Source of the DNA: Bacteroidales bacterium
GTDB lineage: Bacteria; Bacteroidota; Bacteroidia; Bacteroidales; P3
Direction of reading: 5' to 3'
NCBI GenBank assembly: GCA_024400545.1
Contig: JAKSMO010000002.1
Coordinates: 48,419-112,418 of the forward strand
Length of the DNA: 64,000 bases
Part shown: positions 33,274-42,040 of the stretch, piece by piece
How positions within the stretch are numbered: the first letter of the stretch is position 1
Layout: each line of letters starts with the position of its first letter
The notes under the pieces: generated by a model
Told to the model about the DNA's origin: nothing
Databases searched by the model: none
Seen by the model: the letters and a program-made list of their open reading frames with translations, nothing else
Translations under genes and position numbers: made by a program

Positions 33274-33759
33274 ATGGACAATGTACAAGAAAAACCTGTG
33301 AGTTTTTTCCGTTTTGAAGACCTCCGTATCTATGCCAAAGCCACCGACTATAGCAGCTGGCTGTTAGCTAACCTGGGCGAACCCACCAATGAGAGACAGC
33401 GCAGCTTTGTGAACTCGTTCTGCCACTCAGCTTTCGACATCGCCCTGAATGTTGCCGAGGGTTCGTCCCGCAACAAGAGTCAGTTCGAACACTGCCTCAA
33501 GATTTCCAAAACCGCTATCCGCGAGTGCATTGTATATACCGCCATTGCCCTCAATACCGGACTCTTCACCGCCGAGGAGAGCGAGAAATCGCGCGAATAT
33601 CTGATGGAGCTCACCCGCATGATTGGCGCTTTGATCATTTCGCTGCAACGCGGCAGCCGCCGTCGCGACGACTATCCCGAAACTACCGACACTACCACCG
33701 ACTCCTCCGACTCAGCTGACCCTATCGATGCCCTTGACGCTATCGATATCAATTTCTAA
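33274..33759 (+). CDS. Four-helix-bundle protein of the 23S rRNA IVS type
   Basis: The 161-residue protein has the S23/IVP family signature: FRFEDLRIYAKA, FVNSFCHSAFDIALNVAEGSSRNK, FEHCLKISKTAIRE and a last helix around LMELTRMIGALI. This family was first noted as ORFs within intervening sequences of 23S rRNA, but many members, like this one, lie away from rRNA genes; the function is unsettled. Unusually it has a low-complexity Thr/Asp/Ser tail. It ends 2 bp before kdsA. Confidence 0.85.
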   Translation: MDNVQEKPVSFFRFEDLRIYAKATDYSSWLLANLGEPTNERQRSFVNSFCHSAFDIALNVAEGSSRNKSQFEHCLKISKTAIRECIVYTAIALNTGLFTAEESEKSREYLMELTRMIGALIISLQRGSRRRDDYPETTDTTTDSSDSADPIDALDAIDINF

Positions 33760-33761
33760 GA

Positions 33762-34577
33762 ATGAAATATCCCAAGATAGACAGACTTCAATTCACCGAG
33801 ACCGGCAATTTCTTTCTAATTGCCGGTCCGTGTGTTATCGAGAACGACAAGAATCCGTTTGAGATAGCCGAACACTTGGTGGAACTAACCACCCGATTGC
33901 ACATTCCCTTTGCCTTTAAGGCCAGCTACCGCAAAGCCAACCGATCGAGCATCAACTCCTTTACGGGCATTGGCGATATGGCGGGGCTGCAGATATTGGC
34001 CGCCATACGTGAGAAGTATGGCGTGCCCGTAGTAACCGACATCCACTCGGAAGAGGACGCCGCACTGGTAGCCCCTTATGTGGATGTGCTACAGATACCC
34101 GCGTTTCTGTGCCGACAGACATCGCTGCTGGAAGCCGCTGCCGCCACTGGCAAATGCGTGAACATAAAGAAAGGACAGTTCCTTGCCCCCGAAGCAATGA
34201 CCCATGCGGTGCAGAAAATGCAGCATTTTGGCAATACCAACATCATGCTCACCGAGCGTGGCACCACTTTTGGCTACCAGGACCTGGTGGTGGATTTTCG
34301 TTCGGTGCCCGTAATGCAGCGCAACCAAGTGCCCGTGGTGGTGGATATCACCCACTCGCTTCAGCGCCCTAACCAGACTTCGGGCGTGACAGGAGGCAAT
34401 CCCGATATGATTGAAACCATTGGCCGCGCCGCAGTGGCCGTGGGTTGCGACGGCATCTTTATGGAGACGCACCCCAACCCCTCGGTGGCCAAATCGGACG
34501 GGGCCAATATGCTGAGCCTGCACCTTGTTGAGCCGTTGCTGCAACGCCTCATCCGCATCCATCAAGCCATCAACTAA
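33762..34577 (+). CDS. kdsA: 3-deoxy-8-phosphooctulonate synthase
   Basis: The 271-residue enzyme condenses phosphoenolpyruvate with arabinose 5-phosphate to make KDO-8-phosphate, the first committed step towards the KDO of lipopolysaccharide. Family motifs are clear: FFLIAGPCVIEN (about 17-28), FKASYRKANRSS, PVVTDIHSEEDA, LQIPAFLCRQT, VNIKKGQFLAP, TERGTTFGYQDLVVDFR, DITHSLQRPN and DGIFMETHPNP. The length is normal. It lies between the helix-bundle gene and an exonuclease gene, and no other KDO pathway gene is near. Confidence 0.97.
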   Translation: MKYPKIDRLQFTETGNFFLIAGPCVIENDKNPFEIAEHLVELTTRLHIPFAFKASYRKANRSSINSFTGIGDMAGLQILAAIREKYGVPVVTDIHSEEDAALVAPYVDVLQIPAFLCRQTSLLEAAAATGKCVNIKKGQFLAPEAMTHAVQKMQHFGNTNIMLTERGTTFGYQDLVVDFRSVPVMQRNQVPVVVDITHSLQRPNQTSGVTGGNPDMIETIGRAAVAVGCDGIFMETHPNPSVAKSDGANMLSLHLVEPLLQRLIRIHQAIN

Positions 34578-34589
34578 CTTACTACAAAC

Positions 34590-35447
34590 ATGCAACTTCA
34601 CTTACAAAAACCCATCGTCTTTTTTGACCTCGAAACCACTGGCGTTAATGTGGGGCACGACCATATTGTTGAGATCTGCCTGCACAAAGTGATGCCCGAT
34701 GCCAGCACCCAGACCTTAGTGCACCGCGTGCGCCCTGTTGATCAGCAAGGCAACACTGTGCATATTCCCGAAATCACCACCGCTATCCACGGCATTTCGG
34801 ATGCCGATGTGGCCGACAAGCCCTCGTTTGCCCAACTGGCTCCCGAAATAGCCGAATTTATTGGCGATGCCGACTTGGCGGGCTACAATTCCAACAAATT
34901 TGATGTGCCCCTGTTGGTGGAAGAATTTCTGCGTGCCGGCTATCCCTTCAGCCTTGCCAAACGCCACCTTATCGACGTTCAGAACATTTTCCACAAAATG
35001 GAGCAGCGCACACTGAAAGCCGCCTATCAGTTTTACTGCGGCAAGAATTTAGAAAACGCCCATAGCGCCGATGCCGACACCCTGGCCACCTACGAGGTGC
35101 TGATGGCCCAGCTGGACCGCTACCAGGATGCTGAATACACCGACCGCGACGGCCGTGTGAGCAAACCCATCGTAAACGACATGGAACAGCTCAGCCAATT
35201 CACCCGCGTGAATCCCTGGGCCGACCTGGCAGGATACATCGGCTATGACGCCAAAGGCAACGAGATATTCAACTTTGGCAAGCATAAAGGAAAAACATTG
35301 AAACAGGTTTTTGCCGACGAACCGGTATATTACGACTGGATGATGAAATCAGACTTTCCGCTCTCCACCAAGGCCGTGCTCACAGAGGTGATCGACCGCA
35401 TCAAGCAACAAAAACTGCAGGATTTGAAACTGCATTTTCAAGGTTGA
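34590..35447 (+). CDS. DEDDh 3'-5' exonuclease (DnaQ/ExoX-like)
   Basis: The 285-residue protein has an N-terminal DnaQ-type exonuclease domain: Exo I FFDLETTGVNVG (about 10-21) with the catalytic DxE pair, Exo II LAGYNSNKFDVPLL, and Exo III HSADADTLATYEVL with the DEDDh histidine and aspartate. The C-terminal extension (FNFGKHKGKTLKQVF, YYDWMMKSDFP) is the small domain often found after ExoX-type or stand-alone exonucleases. It probably trims DNA 3' ends in repair or proofreading; the exact role is inferred. Confidence 0.88.
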   Translation: MQLHLQKPIVFFDLETTGVNVGHDHIVEICLHKVMPDASTQTLVHRVRPVDQQGNTVHIPEITTAIHGISDADVADKPSFAQLAPEIAEFIGDADLAGYNSNKFDVPLLVEEFLRAGYPFSLAKRHLIDVQNIFHKMEQRTLKAAYQFYCGKNLENAHSADADTLATYEVLMAQLDRYQDAEYTDRDGRVSKPIVNDMEQLSQFTRVNPWADLAGYIGYDAKGNEIFNFGKHKGKTLKQVFADEPVYYDWMMKSDFPLSTKAVLTEVIDRIKQQKLQDLKLHFQG

Positions 35448-35518
35448 CCGTTAGCGACAAACATCCCGCAACACAAAAATCTACCAATTAAACAATAACC
35501 CAACAACACAATTACAAA

Positions 35519-36136
35519 ATGAAAAAAATCTTAATGCTGATGGCCATGTCCATCATGATGATGGCAGGAGCCATTGCACAGAAAAGTATCTACAACTTTA
35601 AGGTGACCGACCTTTATGGCAAGACGGTGAACATGAAGGATTACAAGGGCAAAGTGATTCTGATAGTGAATGTGGCCAGCCACTGTGGCCTCACCCCTCA
35701 GTACGAAGGACTTGAAGCGCTGTACAACATGTACAAAGACCGCGGTTTGGTTATCCTTGGCTTTCCATGCAACCAATTCCTAGGCCAGGAGCCAGGCACT
35801 GCCGAAGAGATTAGCACATTCTGCTCGGCCAACTATGGCATGACCTTCACCATGATGGAAAAAATTGATGTGAACGGCGACAAGGCAGCTCCCATCTACA
35901 AATGGTTGAAGAAGAAAGCTCCTTATAAAGGCTATCCCGAACAGCACGCCCAATTTGGCGCCATGATTGACCAAATCCACCAAAAAACCAACTCAGGCTA
36001 CGACACTGGCGACAACATCCGCTGGAATTTCGGCAAATTCTTAGTGGCCCGCGACGGCAAAACCATCACCCGTTTCGAACCCATGGTAACCCCTGCCGAA
36101 CTTCAGTCGGCCATCGAGGAGGCTCTGAACAATTAA
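35519..36136 (+). CDS. Exported glutathione peroxidase-family protein
   Basis: The 205-residue precursor begins with a signal peptide (about 1-21, ending AIAQ). The mature part is a thioredoxin-fold peroxidase of the GPx family with the active site NVASHCGLTPQY (Cys56, a cysteine rather than selenocysteine enzyme), LGFPCNQFLGQEPG with the second conserved cysteine, and IRWNFGKFLV near the end. It probably reduces peroxides in the periplasm using thioredoxin-like donors. The next gene starts 13 bp downstream. Confidence 0.92.
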   Translation: MKKILMLMAMSIMMMAGAIAQKSIYNFKVTDLYGKTVNMKDYKGKVILIVNVASHCGLTPQYEGLEALYNMYKDRGLVILGFPCNQFLGQEPGTAEEISTFCSANYGMTFTMMEKIDVNGDKAAPIYKWLKKKAPYKGYPEQHAQFGAMIDQIHQKTNSGYDTGDNIRWNFGKFLVARDGKTITRFEPMVTPAELQSAIEEALNN

Positions 36137-36149
36137 TAATTAAATAGAA

Positions 36150-36674
36150 ATGACGGACTTATATAGAATTCTTTTTATCGTACTCTGCATAGTAATGGTA
36201 GTAGTCTATTACTATCGGAAAAACAAGCATCTAAAAGAAGAAACTGCTGGCACCATGGCGTGCAAAGAAGTGGAGCGCGCAGGCAAACCCAGTGTGATGA
36301 TTGTGGAAATTCCGCAAGAGGACGAAGAAAAGGTAAGGAAGTATATCCACGAATGCACCGACCTCGACTTGGATGCTCACTGCAAATTTGAGCGCAACGG
36401 CAACCTACTGAAAGTGAGCATGGACAAAGATCTGAATTTTTACGATACAGCGTGCATCGTTAATGAGTTTGCATGGGATGCGGAAGGCCTGGACTACGAC
36501 CCCAAAGCCCATTACACCATTGGCAAATTACAGATTGGCGACACCACCCTGACCGACACCGAGGTGATATTCTTCGTCTGCCCAGGCGATGACCCATGGC
36601 TAGTGGATTTTGTGACCAAGGATGGCAAGAAATACCAATACAATCTTGGCAACGAGCGCGTTAAAGAAATATAG
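36150..36674 (+). CDS. Membrane-anchored protein of unknown function
   Basis: The 174-residue protein has one N-terminal membrane helix (about 5-22: YRILFIVLCIVMVVVYYY) followed by a basic stretch and a soluble alpha/beta domain rich in acidic residues (IPQEDEEKVRKYIHECTDLDLDA, in two halves). No catalytic motif or family is recognised. It follows the peroxidase gene by 13 bp and precedes the zinc metallopeptidase gene by 40 bp, so co-transcription is likely. Confidence 0.65.
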   Translation: MTDLYRILFIVLCIVMVVVYYYRKNKHLKEETAGTMACKEVERAGKPSVMIVEIPQEDEEKVRKYIHECTDLDLDAHCKFERNGNLLKVSMDKDLNFYDTACIVNEFAWDAEGLDYDPKAHYTIGKLQIGDTTLTDTEVIFFVCPGDDPWLVDFVTKDGKKYQYNLGNERVKEI

Positions 36675-36714
36675 CACATAGGCTCTGGCATCAAAACACA
36701 AACTAACATAACTT

Positions 36715-37572
36715 ATGAAATTAGACGGAAGACGCGAAAGCACTAACGTTGACGACCGCAGAGGTCGCAGCATGAAAGCCAAAGGCGGATTGGGCCTTGG
36801 CGGACTGATCATTGCAGGCTTGTTGGTATGGATTTTTGGTGGCAACCCCGCTAGCGTATTGCAGCTGGCAGGTGGCGACCAAACCACTACCGAAAACACC
36901 GAGTATGTAGCCACCCCAGAAGAAGAGGCTATGGCCAAATTCGCCCGCCAGATTCTGGCAGGAACCGAGGACGTATGGACAGCTGAATTTAAGAAAATCG
37001 GCAAAACCTACAAGGCTCCCAAGCTGGTGCTCTTTAAAGATGGTGTAACAAGTGGCTGCGGCAACGCCACCTCGCAATCGGGTCCGTTTTACTGCTCGGC
37101 CGATCAGTGCGTGTATCTTGACCTTGAATTCTTTATGAACATGAGGCAGCACCTGGGCGCCGACGGCGACTTTGCCTATGCCTATGTGATTGCCCACGAA
37201 GTAGGACACCATGTGCAGTACCTTCTTGGCACACTGACCGAAGCCCACCAGCAGATGTCGCGCATGAGCGAAAAGGATGCCAACCAGATTAGCGTAAGAC
37301 TTGAGCTACAGGCCGACTACTATGCCGGAGTGTGGGCTTACCACGACAACGAGATGTTTGGCTCCCTCGAGGAAGGCGACATTGACGAAGGTTTGCGCGT
37401 AGCATCGCTTATTGGCGACGACTATTTGCAGAAAAAAGCGCGTGGATATGCCGTGCCCGACTCGTTCAACCACGGCACTTCGGCCCAGCGTTCGCGATGG
37501 CTGAAAAAAGGCATTGCCACCGGCATGATGAAAGGTGGCGACACCTTCAGCCCCAGCTACTCCAGCCTATAA
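36715..37572 (+). CDS. YpfJ/KPN_02809-type neutral zinc metallopeptidase
   Basis: The 285-residue protein has a cytosolic basic N-terminus, one membrane helix (about 27-43: GLGGLIIAGLLVWIFGG) and a metallopeptidase-like domain with the zinc motif HEVGHHVQ and a downstream ELQADYYAGVW providing the glutamate ligand. The start MKLDGRRES is the family start. The family is described as putative neutral zinc metallopeptidases; no substrate is established. The coding sequence contains a CTCGAG site at 37366-37371, the presumed target of the restriction enzyme encoded at 57.7 kb. Confidence 0.92.
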   Translation: MKLDGRRESTNVDDRRGRSMKAKGGLGLGGLIIAGLLVWIFGGNPASVLQLAGGDQTTTENTEYVATPEEEAMAKFARQILAGTEDVWTAEFKKIGKTYKAPKLVLFKDGVTSGCGNATSQSGPFYCSADQCVYLDLEFFMNMRQHLGADGDFAYAYVIAHEVGHHVQYLLGTLTEAHQQMSRMSEKDANQISVRLELQADYYAGVWAYHDNEMFGSLEEGDIDEGLRVASLIGDDYLQKKARGYAVPDSFNHGTSAQRSRWLKKGIATGMMKGGDTFSPSYSSL

Positions 37573-37634
37573 ATTGCCTAAGCTTATTTTAATCCTGGCA
37601 ACGCACTGAAGCCAGCCAGGGACCAAAGATGTTT

Positions 37635-37722
37635 CGGTGATCCTACGGTGATTCTACGGTCATCCTACGGGGCGTTTTTACCCGCTATACCGTAGAACCA
37701 CCGTAGGATGACCGTAGAATCA
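37635..37722. repeat. 11-bp tandem repeats arranged as a long inverted repeat
   Basis: Three units of about 11 bp with core CCTACGGTGAT lie in the left arm (37635-37670). Units with core CCGTAGAATCA lie in the right arm (37690-37722). The segments 37649-37670 and 37701-37722 are perfect 22-bp inverted copies with a 30-bp spacer. The remainder of 37573-38022 holds only the promoter below. Confidence 0.85.
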
Positions 37723-37969
37723 TTGGGACTACTCCCCAGAATCCACAAGGCGAAACGCTGCGAGCGGCGATATAGCCACAACTTATTTTTTCATCATTAC
37801 AAAATTCTTGCATAATCAAGAATAACGTGCTGACAACTTTGCGATTGTGCTGAACTGAGGCGGGCAATAGAAAGAGGAATATTTTAACCAAGAAACTGTT
37901 GTTCAAACCCTTAACCATCAATTTGCAGAATTACGGGTAAAAAAAACTTGTAGTTTCGACAAATATTCG

Positions 37970-37977
37970 TATCTTTG
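37970..37977 (+). promoter_or_regulatory. Bacteroidota -7 promoter box
   Basis: TATCTTTGCATTTTG lies 46 bp before the outer membrane protein start. Confidence 0.75.
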
Positions 37978-38022
37978 CATTTTGAAATAATTGTGAATAA
38001 TAATAGAAATTATATCCATAAA

Positions 38023-39006
38023 ATGAAGAAAATCTTATCTATCGCTTTGTTGCTTGCCGTAATGGCTGGCGCAATGGCCCAGCAGGGCACTAGAGAGTAT
38101 GTATCGGCTTTGATTACTTTTGCCGACACCAATCTGATTCCTCAGGATTCATTGAATAAGTACGGTATCGTGCTGCAGACCCGCTCGGGCCGCATGGCTA
38201 CCGCACTGATCGACGCAGCACAATATCAGGCTTTCCTCAACGCCAACCTGGCAGAGAGAGTGCAGCCCTCCACCCGCGTATTCTTGCGCGACGAACAGGT
38301 GAACCCCATGCCTGTCGGTCACAAACACGACTGCTGCAAAGAAGGCCACGACATAAGCCGTCGCACCCATCTGCTCGACGAGAACGCCATCCGCAACGAC
38401 GAAGCTAAAGGTTGGTACGTGGGTCTGCTGCTCGGCGGAGCCAGCAACCACATGGATGTGAAGAGCGCTCGCTGGAGCGGCACCTGGTATGGTGGCCGCG
38501 GCCTCGACCTCGACGCTCGCGTTGGTTATCAGTTCAACCAGTGGTTCGGCTTCCACACCGGTCTTTCGCTGGTTTCCAAGAACTATGCCACTTACCTGAA
38601 CGTAAACTACATGGATCTTGTGGACAAATACTACACCACCTACAACAACATGTATCTCCAGCTCCCCGTTTTGGCCGATCTTAGCGTTGGTGGCGACGAC
38701 GTTCGCATCAACTTCAGCTTTGGTGGCTACTGCGGTTACTGGATGAGCCAGTGGCGTCACGGCTATGTTTATGTAGCCGATGATCCTCGCCCCTACAGCG
38801 GCGACGCCTACTCTTTTGTTGAAGGTTCCGACAATCGTTTCGACGCCGGTTTGGCTGGCGGCCTTGGCCTCAACTTCCGCGTTTCCCGCAATTGGCAGCT
38901 CCACTTTGAGGGCACCTACTACCATGGCATGTTAAGCACTGCCAAGGATTTCAAAACCTACAACCGCACTTGGGTTTTCGACATGGGTTTGACTTATCAC
39001 TTTTAA
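38023..39006 (+). CDS. Outer membrane beta-barrel protein
   Basis: From the ATG at 38023 the precursor has 327 residues with a clear signal peptide (about 1-19, ending GAMAQ). A start 48 bp earlier would overlap the promoter box. Residues 20-110 form a soluble domain (EYVSALITFADTNL). From about residue 130 the sequence alternates as in outer membrane barrels (GWYVGLLLGG, WFGFHTGLSLVSKNY, WQLHFEGTYYHGML) and ends with the C-terminal phenylalanine of barrel proteins (MGLTYHF). The role is unknown; small barrels of this type are common in Bacteroidales. Confidence 0.8.
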   Translation: MKKILSIALLLAVMAGAMAQQGTREYVSALITFADTNLIPQDSLNKYGIVLQTRSGRMATALIDAAQYQAFLNANLAERVQPSTRVFLRDEQVNPMPVGHKHDCCKEGHDISRRTHLLDENAIRNDEAKGWYVGLLLGGASNHMDVKSARWSGTWYGGRGLDLDARVGYQFNQWFGFHTGLSLVSKNYATYLNVNYMDLVDKYYTTYNNMYLQLPVLADLSVGGDDVRINFSFGGYCGYWMSQWRHGYVYVADDPRPYSGDAYSFVEGSDNRFDAGLAGGLGLNFRVSRNWQLHFEGTYYHGMLSTAKDFKTYNRTWVFDMGLTYHF

Positions 39007-39096
39007 TAGTCAGCAATAAAATATGACTGAGGGCGGAGACCACTTTAGAAGTGCTCCGCCCTTATTCTTTAGCCACCCCATCTTATACAATCTTGG

Positions 39097-39981
39097 ATGA
39101 AACAGATAGACAGCAACACCTATATTATTGATGAACCGGTTTGGCCCGATTTCATCAAGAACAGACCTGAGGAAAGTAGCAAACACACCTACGGACATGC
39201 CCTATTAATAGCCGGCAGCTACGGGAAGATGGGGGCCGCTATCTTGGCCGCAAAAGCCTGCCTGCGGTCTGGCGTGGGACTGATCACCGTGCATGTGCCG
39301 CAAAAGGGAGTGGACATTATGCAGACAGCCGTGCCCGAGGCCATGGTGCGAATTGATGAAGACGAGACCCACTGGACCCATATTTTCACCAACGACGAGC
39401 TTGAGCGCTACGATGCTATAGCCGTTGGTCCGGGACTAGGCACCAACAGCCAGGCCGCCATGCACGCTTTGATGCTGGCCGCACGGGGCAAGAAAATGGT
39501 AATCGATGCCGACGCACTGAATATGCTAGCCCGCATGGACGACCGTTTTGACCTGCTAACGGCGCATAGCGCCACCGCAGCCGTCACCCTCACACCCCAT
39601 GCCAAGGAGTTTGTCCGCCTTTTTGGCGAATACGGCACTACCGAGGACCGAATGCAGGCCCAACGAGACTGGAGTCGCAAAACAGGAGCCGTAATAGTGC
39701 ACAAAGGGCATAATTCGCAAATTACCGATAAGAATGGCGTTATGTATTTGAATACCACCGGGAATGCAGGTATGGCCACTGCGGGAAGTGGCGACGTGCT
39801 GACGGGAATAATCGCCGCAATTTATGCACAAAATAATGAAAACCAACTAAATGCACACATGTGCACTATATTGGGTGTATGGATACATGGCAAATCTGCT
39901 GATTTAGCCATAGAAAAACAGTCAAAATGCAGCCTAACAGCAGGCGATATAGTAAAAAATTTAAAGTATGCTACTTTGTAA
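39097..39981 (+). CDS. nnrD: ADP-dependent (S)-NAD(P)H-hydrate dehydratase
   Basis: The 294-residue protein is the carbohydrate-kinase-fold dehydratase that repairs damaged NAD(P)H. Motifs: HALLIAGSYGKMGAAILAAKA, AIAVGPGLGT, VIDADALN, VTLTPHAKEF, VHKGHNS and the nucleotide-site GNAGMATAGSGDVLTGIIA (in two segments). The NnrE epimerase domain that often precedes it in a fused Nnr protein is absent here, so the epimerase must be encoded elsewhere if present. The start at 39097 gives a normal N-terminus for the single-domain form. Confidence 0.92.
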   Translation: MKQIDSNTYIIDEPVWPDFIKNRPEESSKHTYGHALLIAGSYGKMGAAILAAKACLRSGVGLITVHVPQKGVDIMQTAVPEAMVRIDEDETHWTHIFTNDELERYDAIAVGPGLGTNSQAAMHALMLAARGKKMVIDADALNMLARMDDRFDLLTAHSATAAVTLTPHAKEFVRLFGEYGTTEDRMQAQRDWSRKTGAVIVHKGHNSQITDKNGVMYLNTTGNAGMATAGSGDVLTGIIAAIYAQNNENQLNAHMCTILGVWIHGKSADLAIEKQSKCSLTAGDIVKNLKYATL

Positions 39982-40027
39982 TATTCAGTAAGATAAATAA
40001 AGCAGAAATAACTTTTTTAAAAAAAAA

Positions 40028-40059
40028 TTTGGTGGAATAAAAAAAAGTGCGTATCTTTG
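40028..40059 (+). promoter_or_regulatory. Full Bacteroidota promoter (-33 and -7) for tRNA-Asn
   Basis: TTTG at 40028-40031 and TATCTTTG at 40052-40059 are separated by 20 bp, matching the phylum consensus TTTG-N19/20-TAnnTTTG. It is the cleanest complete promoter I noticed in the window. Confidence 0.85.
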
Positions 40060-40092
40060 CACTCGCTTTGAAAGAGAAAAGCAACCAAGTCT

Positions 40093-40169
40093 TCCTCAAT
40101 AGCTCAGTTGGTTAGAGCACCTGACTGTTAATCAGGGGGTCGCAGGTTCAAGTCCTGCTTGGGGAGCCA
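40093..40169 (+). tRNA. tRNA-Asn (anticodon GTT)
   Basis: A complete cloverleaf is visible. The acceptor TCCTCAA pairs with TTGGGGA, the D-arm is AGCTCAGTTGGTTAGAGC, the anticodon loop is CTGTTAA and the T-arm loop is GTTCAAGTC. The CCA end (40167-40169) is encoded. Confidence 0.96.
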
Positions 40170-40170
40170 A

Positions 40171-40204
40171 GAAAGAGCCGCAAGAAATTGCGGCTTTTTT
40201 TGTA
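40171..40204 (+). terminator. Intrinsic terminator after tRNA-Asn
   Basis: GAGCCGCAA and TTGCGGCTTTTTTT form a hairpin followed by a T run. Confidence 0.88.
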
Positions 40205-40236
40205 ACAAAAAAACAATATCAAAAACATACTGACCC

Positions 40237-40488
40237 ATGTCCACCATCATCGTCACTTTGCTCCTCGCCCTAGCCTTGGTAGCCCTTATGTTTGCCGGCC
40301 TTGGCGTGAAAATGATTTTCAAAAAGCACGGCGAATTCAAGCGCCACTGCAGCAGCATGGATCCCTATACTGGCAAAGGTGGCGGATGTGTGTGCGCAAA
40401 AGCATCCAATATCAAGTGCAAAAACGCCGAGAAATACTCCCCACTTGAAGTCAACAACAATCTGATGAAAGAAATCAGTGGCGAATGA
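40237..40488 (+). CDS. Small membrane protein with cysteine motif (NqrM-like layout)
   Basis: The 83-residue protein has one N-terminal membrane helix (about 4-28) followed by a short soluble tail with HCSSMDP and GGGCVCAKASNIKC. This plan (single helix, then closely spaced cysteines) recalls NqrM (DUF539), which helps assemble an iron site in the Na+-translocating NADH:quinone reductase, but the cysteine spacing is not identical and no nqr genes are near. Treat the comparison as a hypothesis. The gene sits between tRNA-Asn and serS. Confidence 0.6.
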   Translation: MSTIIVTLLLALALVALMFAGLGVKMIFKKHGEFKRHCSSMDPYTGKGGGCVCAKASNIKCKNAEKYSPLEVNNNLMKEISGE

Positions 40489-40542
40489 GCCACTTCATTA
40501 TAGGCACAGAAACAATTATTTTATTATATTAAAAAAAAATTG

Positions 40543-40550
40543 TATTTTTG
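40543..40550 (+). promoter_or_regulatory. Bacteroidota -7 promoter box for serS
   Basis: TATTTTTGCAG lies 23 bp before the serS ATG. This confirms that the start is 40574 and not the upstream in-frame ATG. Confidence 0.72.
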
Positions 40551-40573
40551 CAGATTATAAAACATCCATCATC

Positions 40574-41848
40574 ATGTTGCAATTACAATATATTAAGGAA
40601 CATACAGAGGAAATCATCGAACGCCTCAAGATTAAGAATGTACAAAATGTAGAGGAACGCATTGCCGAGATTATTGCGCTGGACGAAAAACGCCGTGCTT
40701 TTCAGCAGCAGACCGACGCCATTAAGGCCGAGCAAAACGCAATAGCCAAAGAAATCGGTATGCTTTTCAAACAGGGCAAACGCGACGAGGCCGAGGCTAA
40801 AAAGGCTCAGACCACCGAACTTAAGGCCCGCGAGAAAGAGCTGATGGACCAGCAGACCACTGCTGAGACCGAGCTCAACGCAAAGCTCATTTCGCTGCCC
40901 AACGCACCCCATATCACCGTGCCCAAAGGCAAGACCGAGGCCGACAATGTGGTGGTGGCTGAATTTGGCGAAAAGCCCAATCTGGGCGCCGACGCCCTTC
41001 CTCACTGGGATCTTTGTGCAAAATACGACATCGTTGACTTCGAACTCGGCAACAAGATCACTGGTGCCGGCTTCCCCGTTTATAAAGGCAAGGGTGCCCG
41101 CCTGCAGCGCGCACTGATCGATTTCTTCCTCGACGAAGCCGTCAACGCCGGTTTTGTGGAGATTATGCCTCCCCTTATGGTGAACGAAGCCTCCGGCCTT
41201 GGCACCGGTCAGCTGCCCGATAAAGAAGGTCAGATGTATGCCATTCCGCTGGACGGCTTCTACATGATTCCCACCGCCGAAGTGCCCATCACCAATATCT
41301 ACCGCAATGTGATTGTGAATGCCGACCAGTTCCCCATCAAGCATGCCGGTTATTCCGAATGCTTCCGTCGCGAGGCTGGTAGTTACGGCAAGGATGTGCG
41401 CGGCCTCAACCGTCTGCACGAATTCAGCAAGGTAGAGATTGTAGTTATCGAGCACCCCGACCGTTCCTACGATATGCTTGAAGAAATGAAAAAGCATGTA
41501 GGTAATCTGCTCGACAAGCTGGGTCTCCCCTACCATATCCTCAAACTCTGCGGTGGCGACATTAGCTTCACTTCTGCCATGACCTTCGACTTTGAGGTTT
41601 GGAGCGCCGCTCAGCAGAAATGGCTCGAAGTATCTTCGGTTTCCAACTTCGAGACCTTCCAGGCCAACCGCATGAAACTGCGCTTTAAAGACACTGACGG
41701 CAAGATGAAACTTGCCCATACCCTGAATGGCAGCGCACTGGCTTTGCCCCGCATCGTTGCCGCTCTGCTGGAGAACAACCAGACCCCCGACGGCATTGTC
41801 ATGCCCGAGTGCCTGCGTCCTTATCTCCGTTTCGACAAAATCGACTAA
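40574..41848 (+). CDS. serS: Serine--tRNA ligase
   Basis: The 424-residue class II synthetase charges tRNA-Ser. The N-terminal coiled-coil arm that binds the tRNA variable arm spans about 30-105 (long run of charged helix such as AEQNAIAKEIGMLFKQGKRD). Catalytic motifs are present: motif 2 in CFRREAGSYGKDVRGLNRLH with the class II arginine, TAEVPITNIY, and motif 3 NGSALALPRIVAALLENNQ. Length and order are normal. Starting at 40574 puts MLQLQYIKEH at the N-terminus, right behind a promoter box. Confidence 0.97.
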   Translation: MLQLQYIKEHTEEIIERLKIKNVQNVEERIAEIIALDEKRRAFQQQTDAIKAEQNAIAKEIGMLFKQGKRDEAEAKKAQTTELKAREKELMDQQTTAETELNAKLISLPNAPHITVPKGKTEADNVVVAEFGEKPNLGADALPHWDLCAKYDIVDFELGNKITGAGFPVYKGKGARLQRALIDFFLDEAVNAGFVEIMPPLMVNEASGLGTGQLPDKEGQMYAIPLDGFYMIPTAEVPITNIYRNVIVNADQFPIKHAGYSECFRREAGSYGKDVRGLNRLHEFSKVEIVVIEHPDRSYDMLEEMKKHVGNLLDKLGLPYHILKLCGGDISFTSAMTFDFEVWSAAQQKWLEVSSVSNFETFQANRMKLRFKDTDGKMKLAHTLNGSALALPRIVAALLENNQTPDGIVMPECLRPYLRFDKID

Positions 41849-41868
41849 ATTCATCAATTTACTTTTCC

Positions 41869-41898
41869 AGCCCAGCCTTCTTCCAGCTGGGCTTTTTT
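41869..41898 (+). terminator. Intrinsic terminator of serS
   Basis: AGCCCAGC pairs with GCTGGGCT across a 9-nt loop and is followed by a T run. Confidence 0.88.
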
Positions 41899-42040
41899 CT
41901 TTCAACGCCTACCGGGCTTCGACGAAGACTGTTCAACAGCAAACTGACTCAAAAAACACCGCTCCGGCCAACAAAAATAACACTCGGAAATACTATTTAG
42001 AAAAGAACTCCGTTATTCTTTTTTAACATCAGTAAATATT

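Noticed and set aside
33274-33759. Four-helix-bundle gene as a sign of a nearby 23S rRNA intervening sequence
   Set aside because: No rRNA sequence is present in the window; many family members are free-standing.
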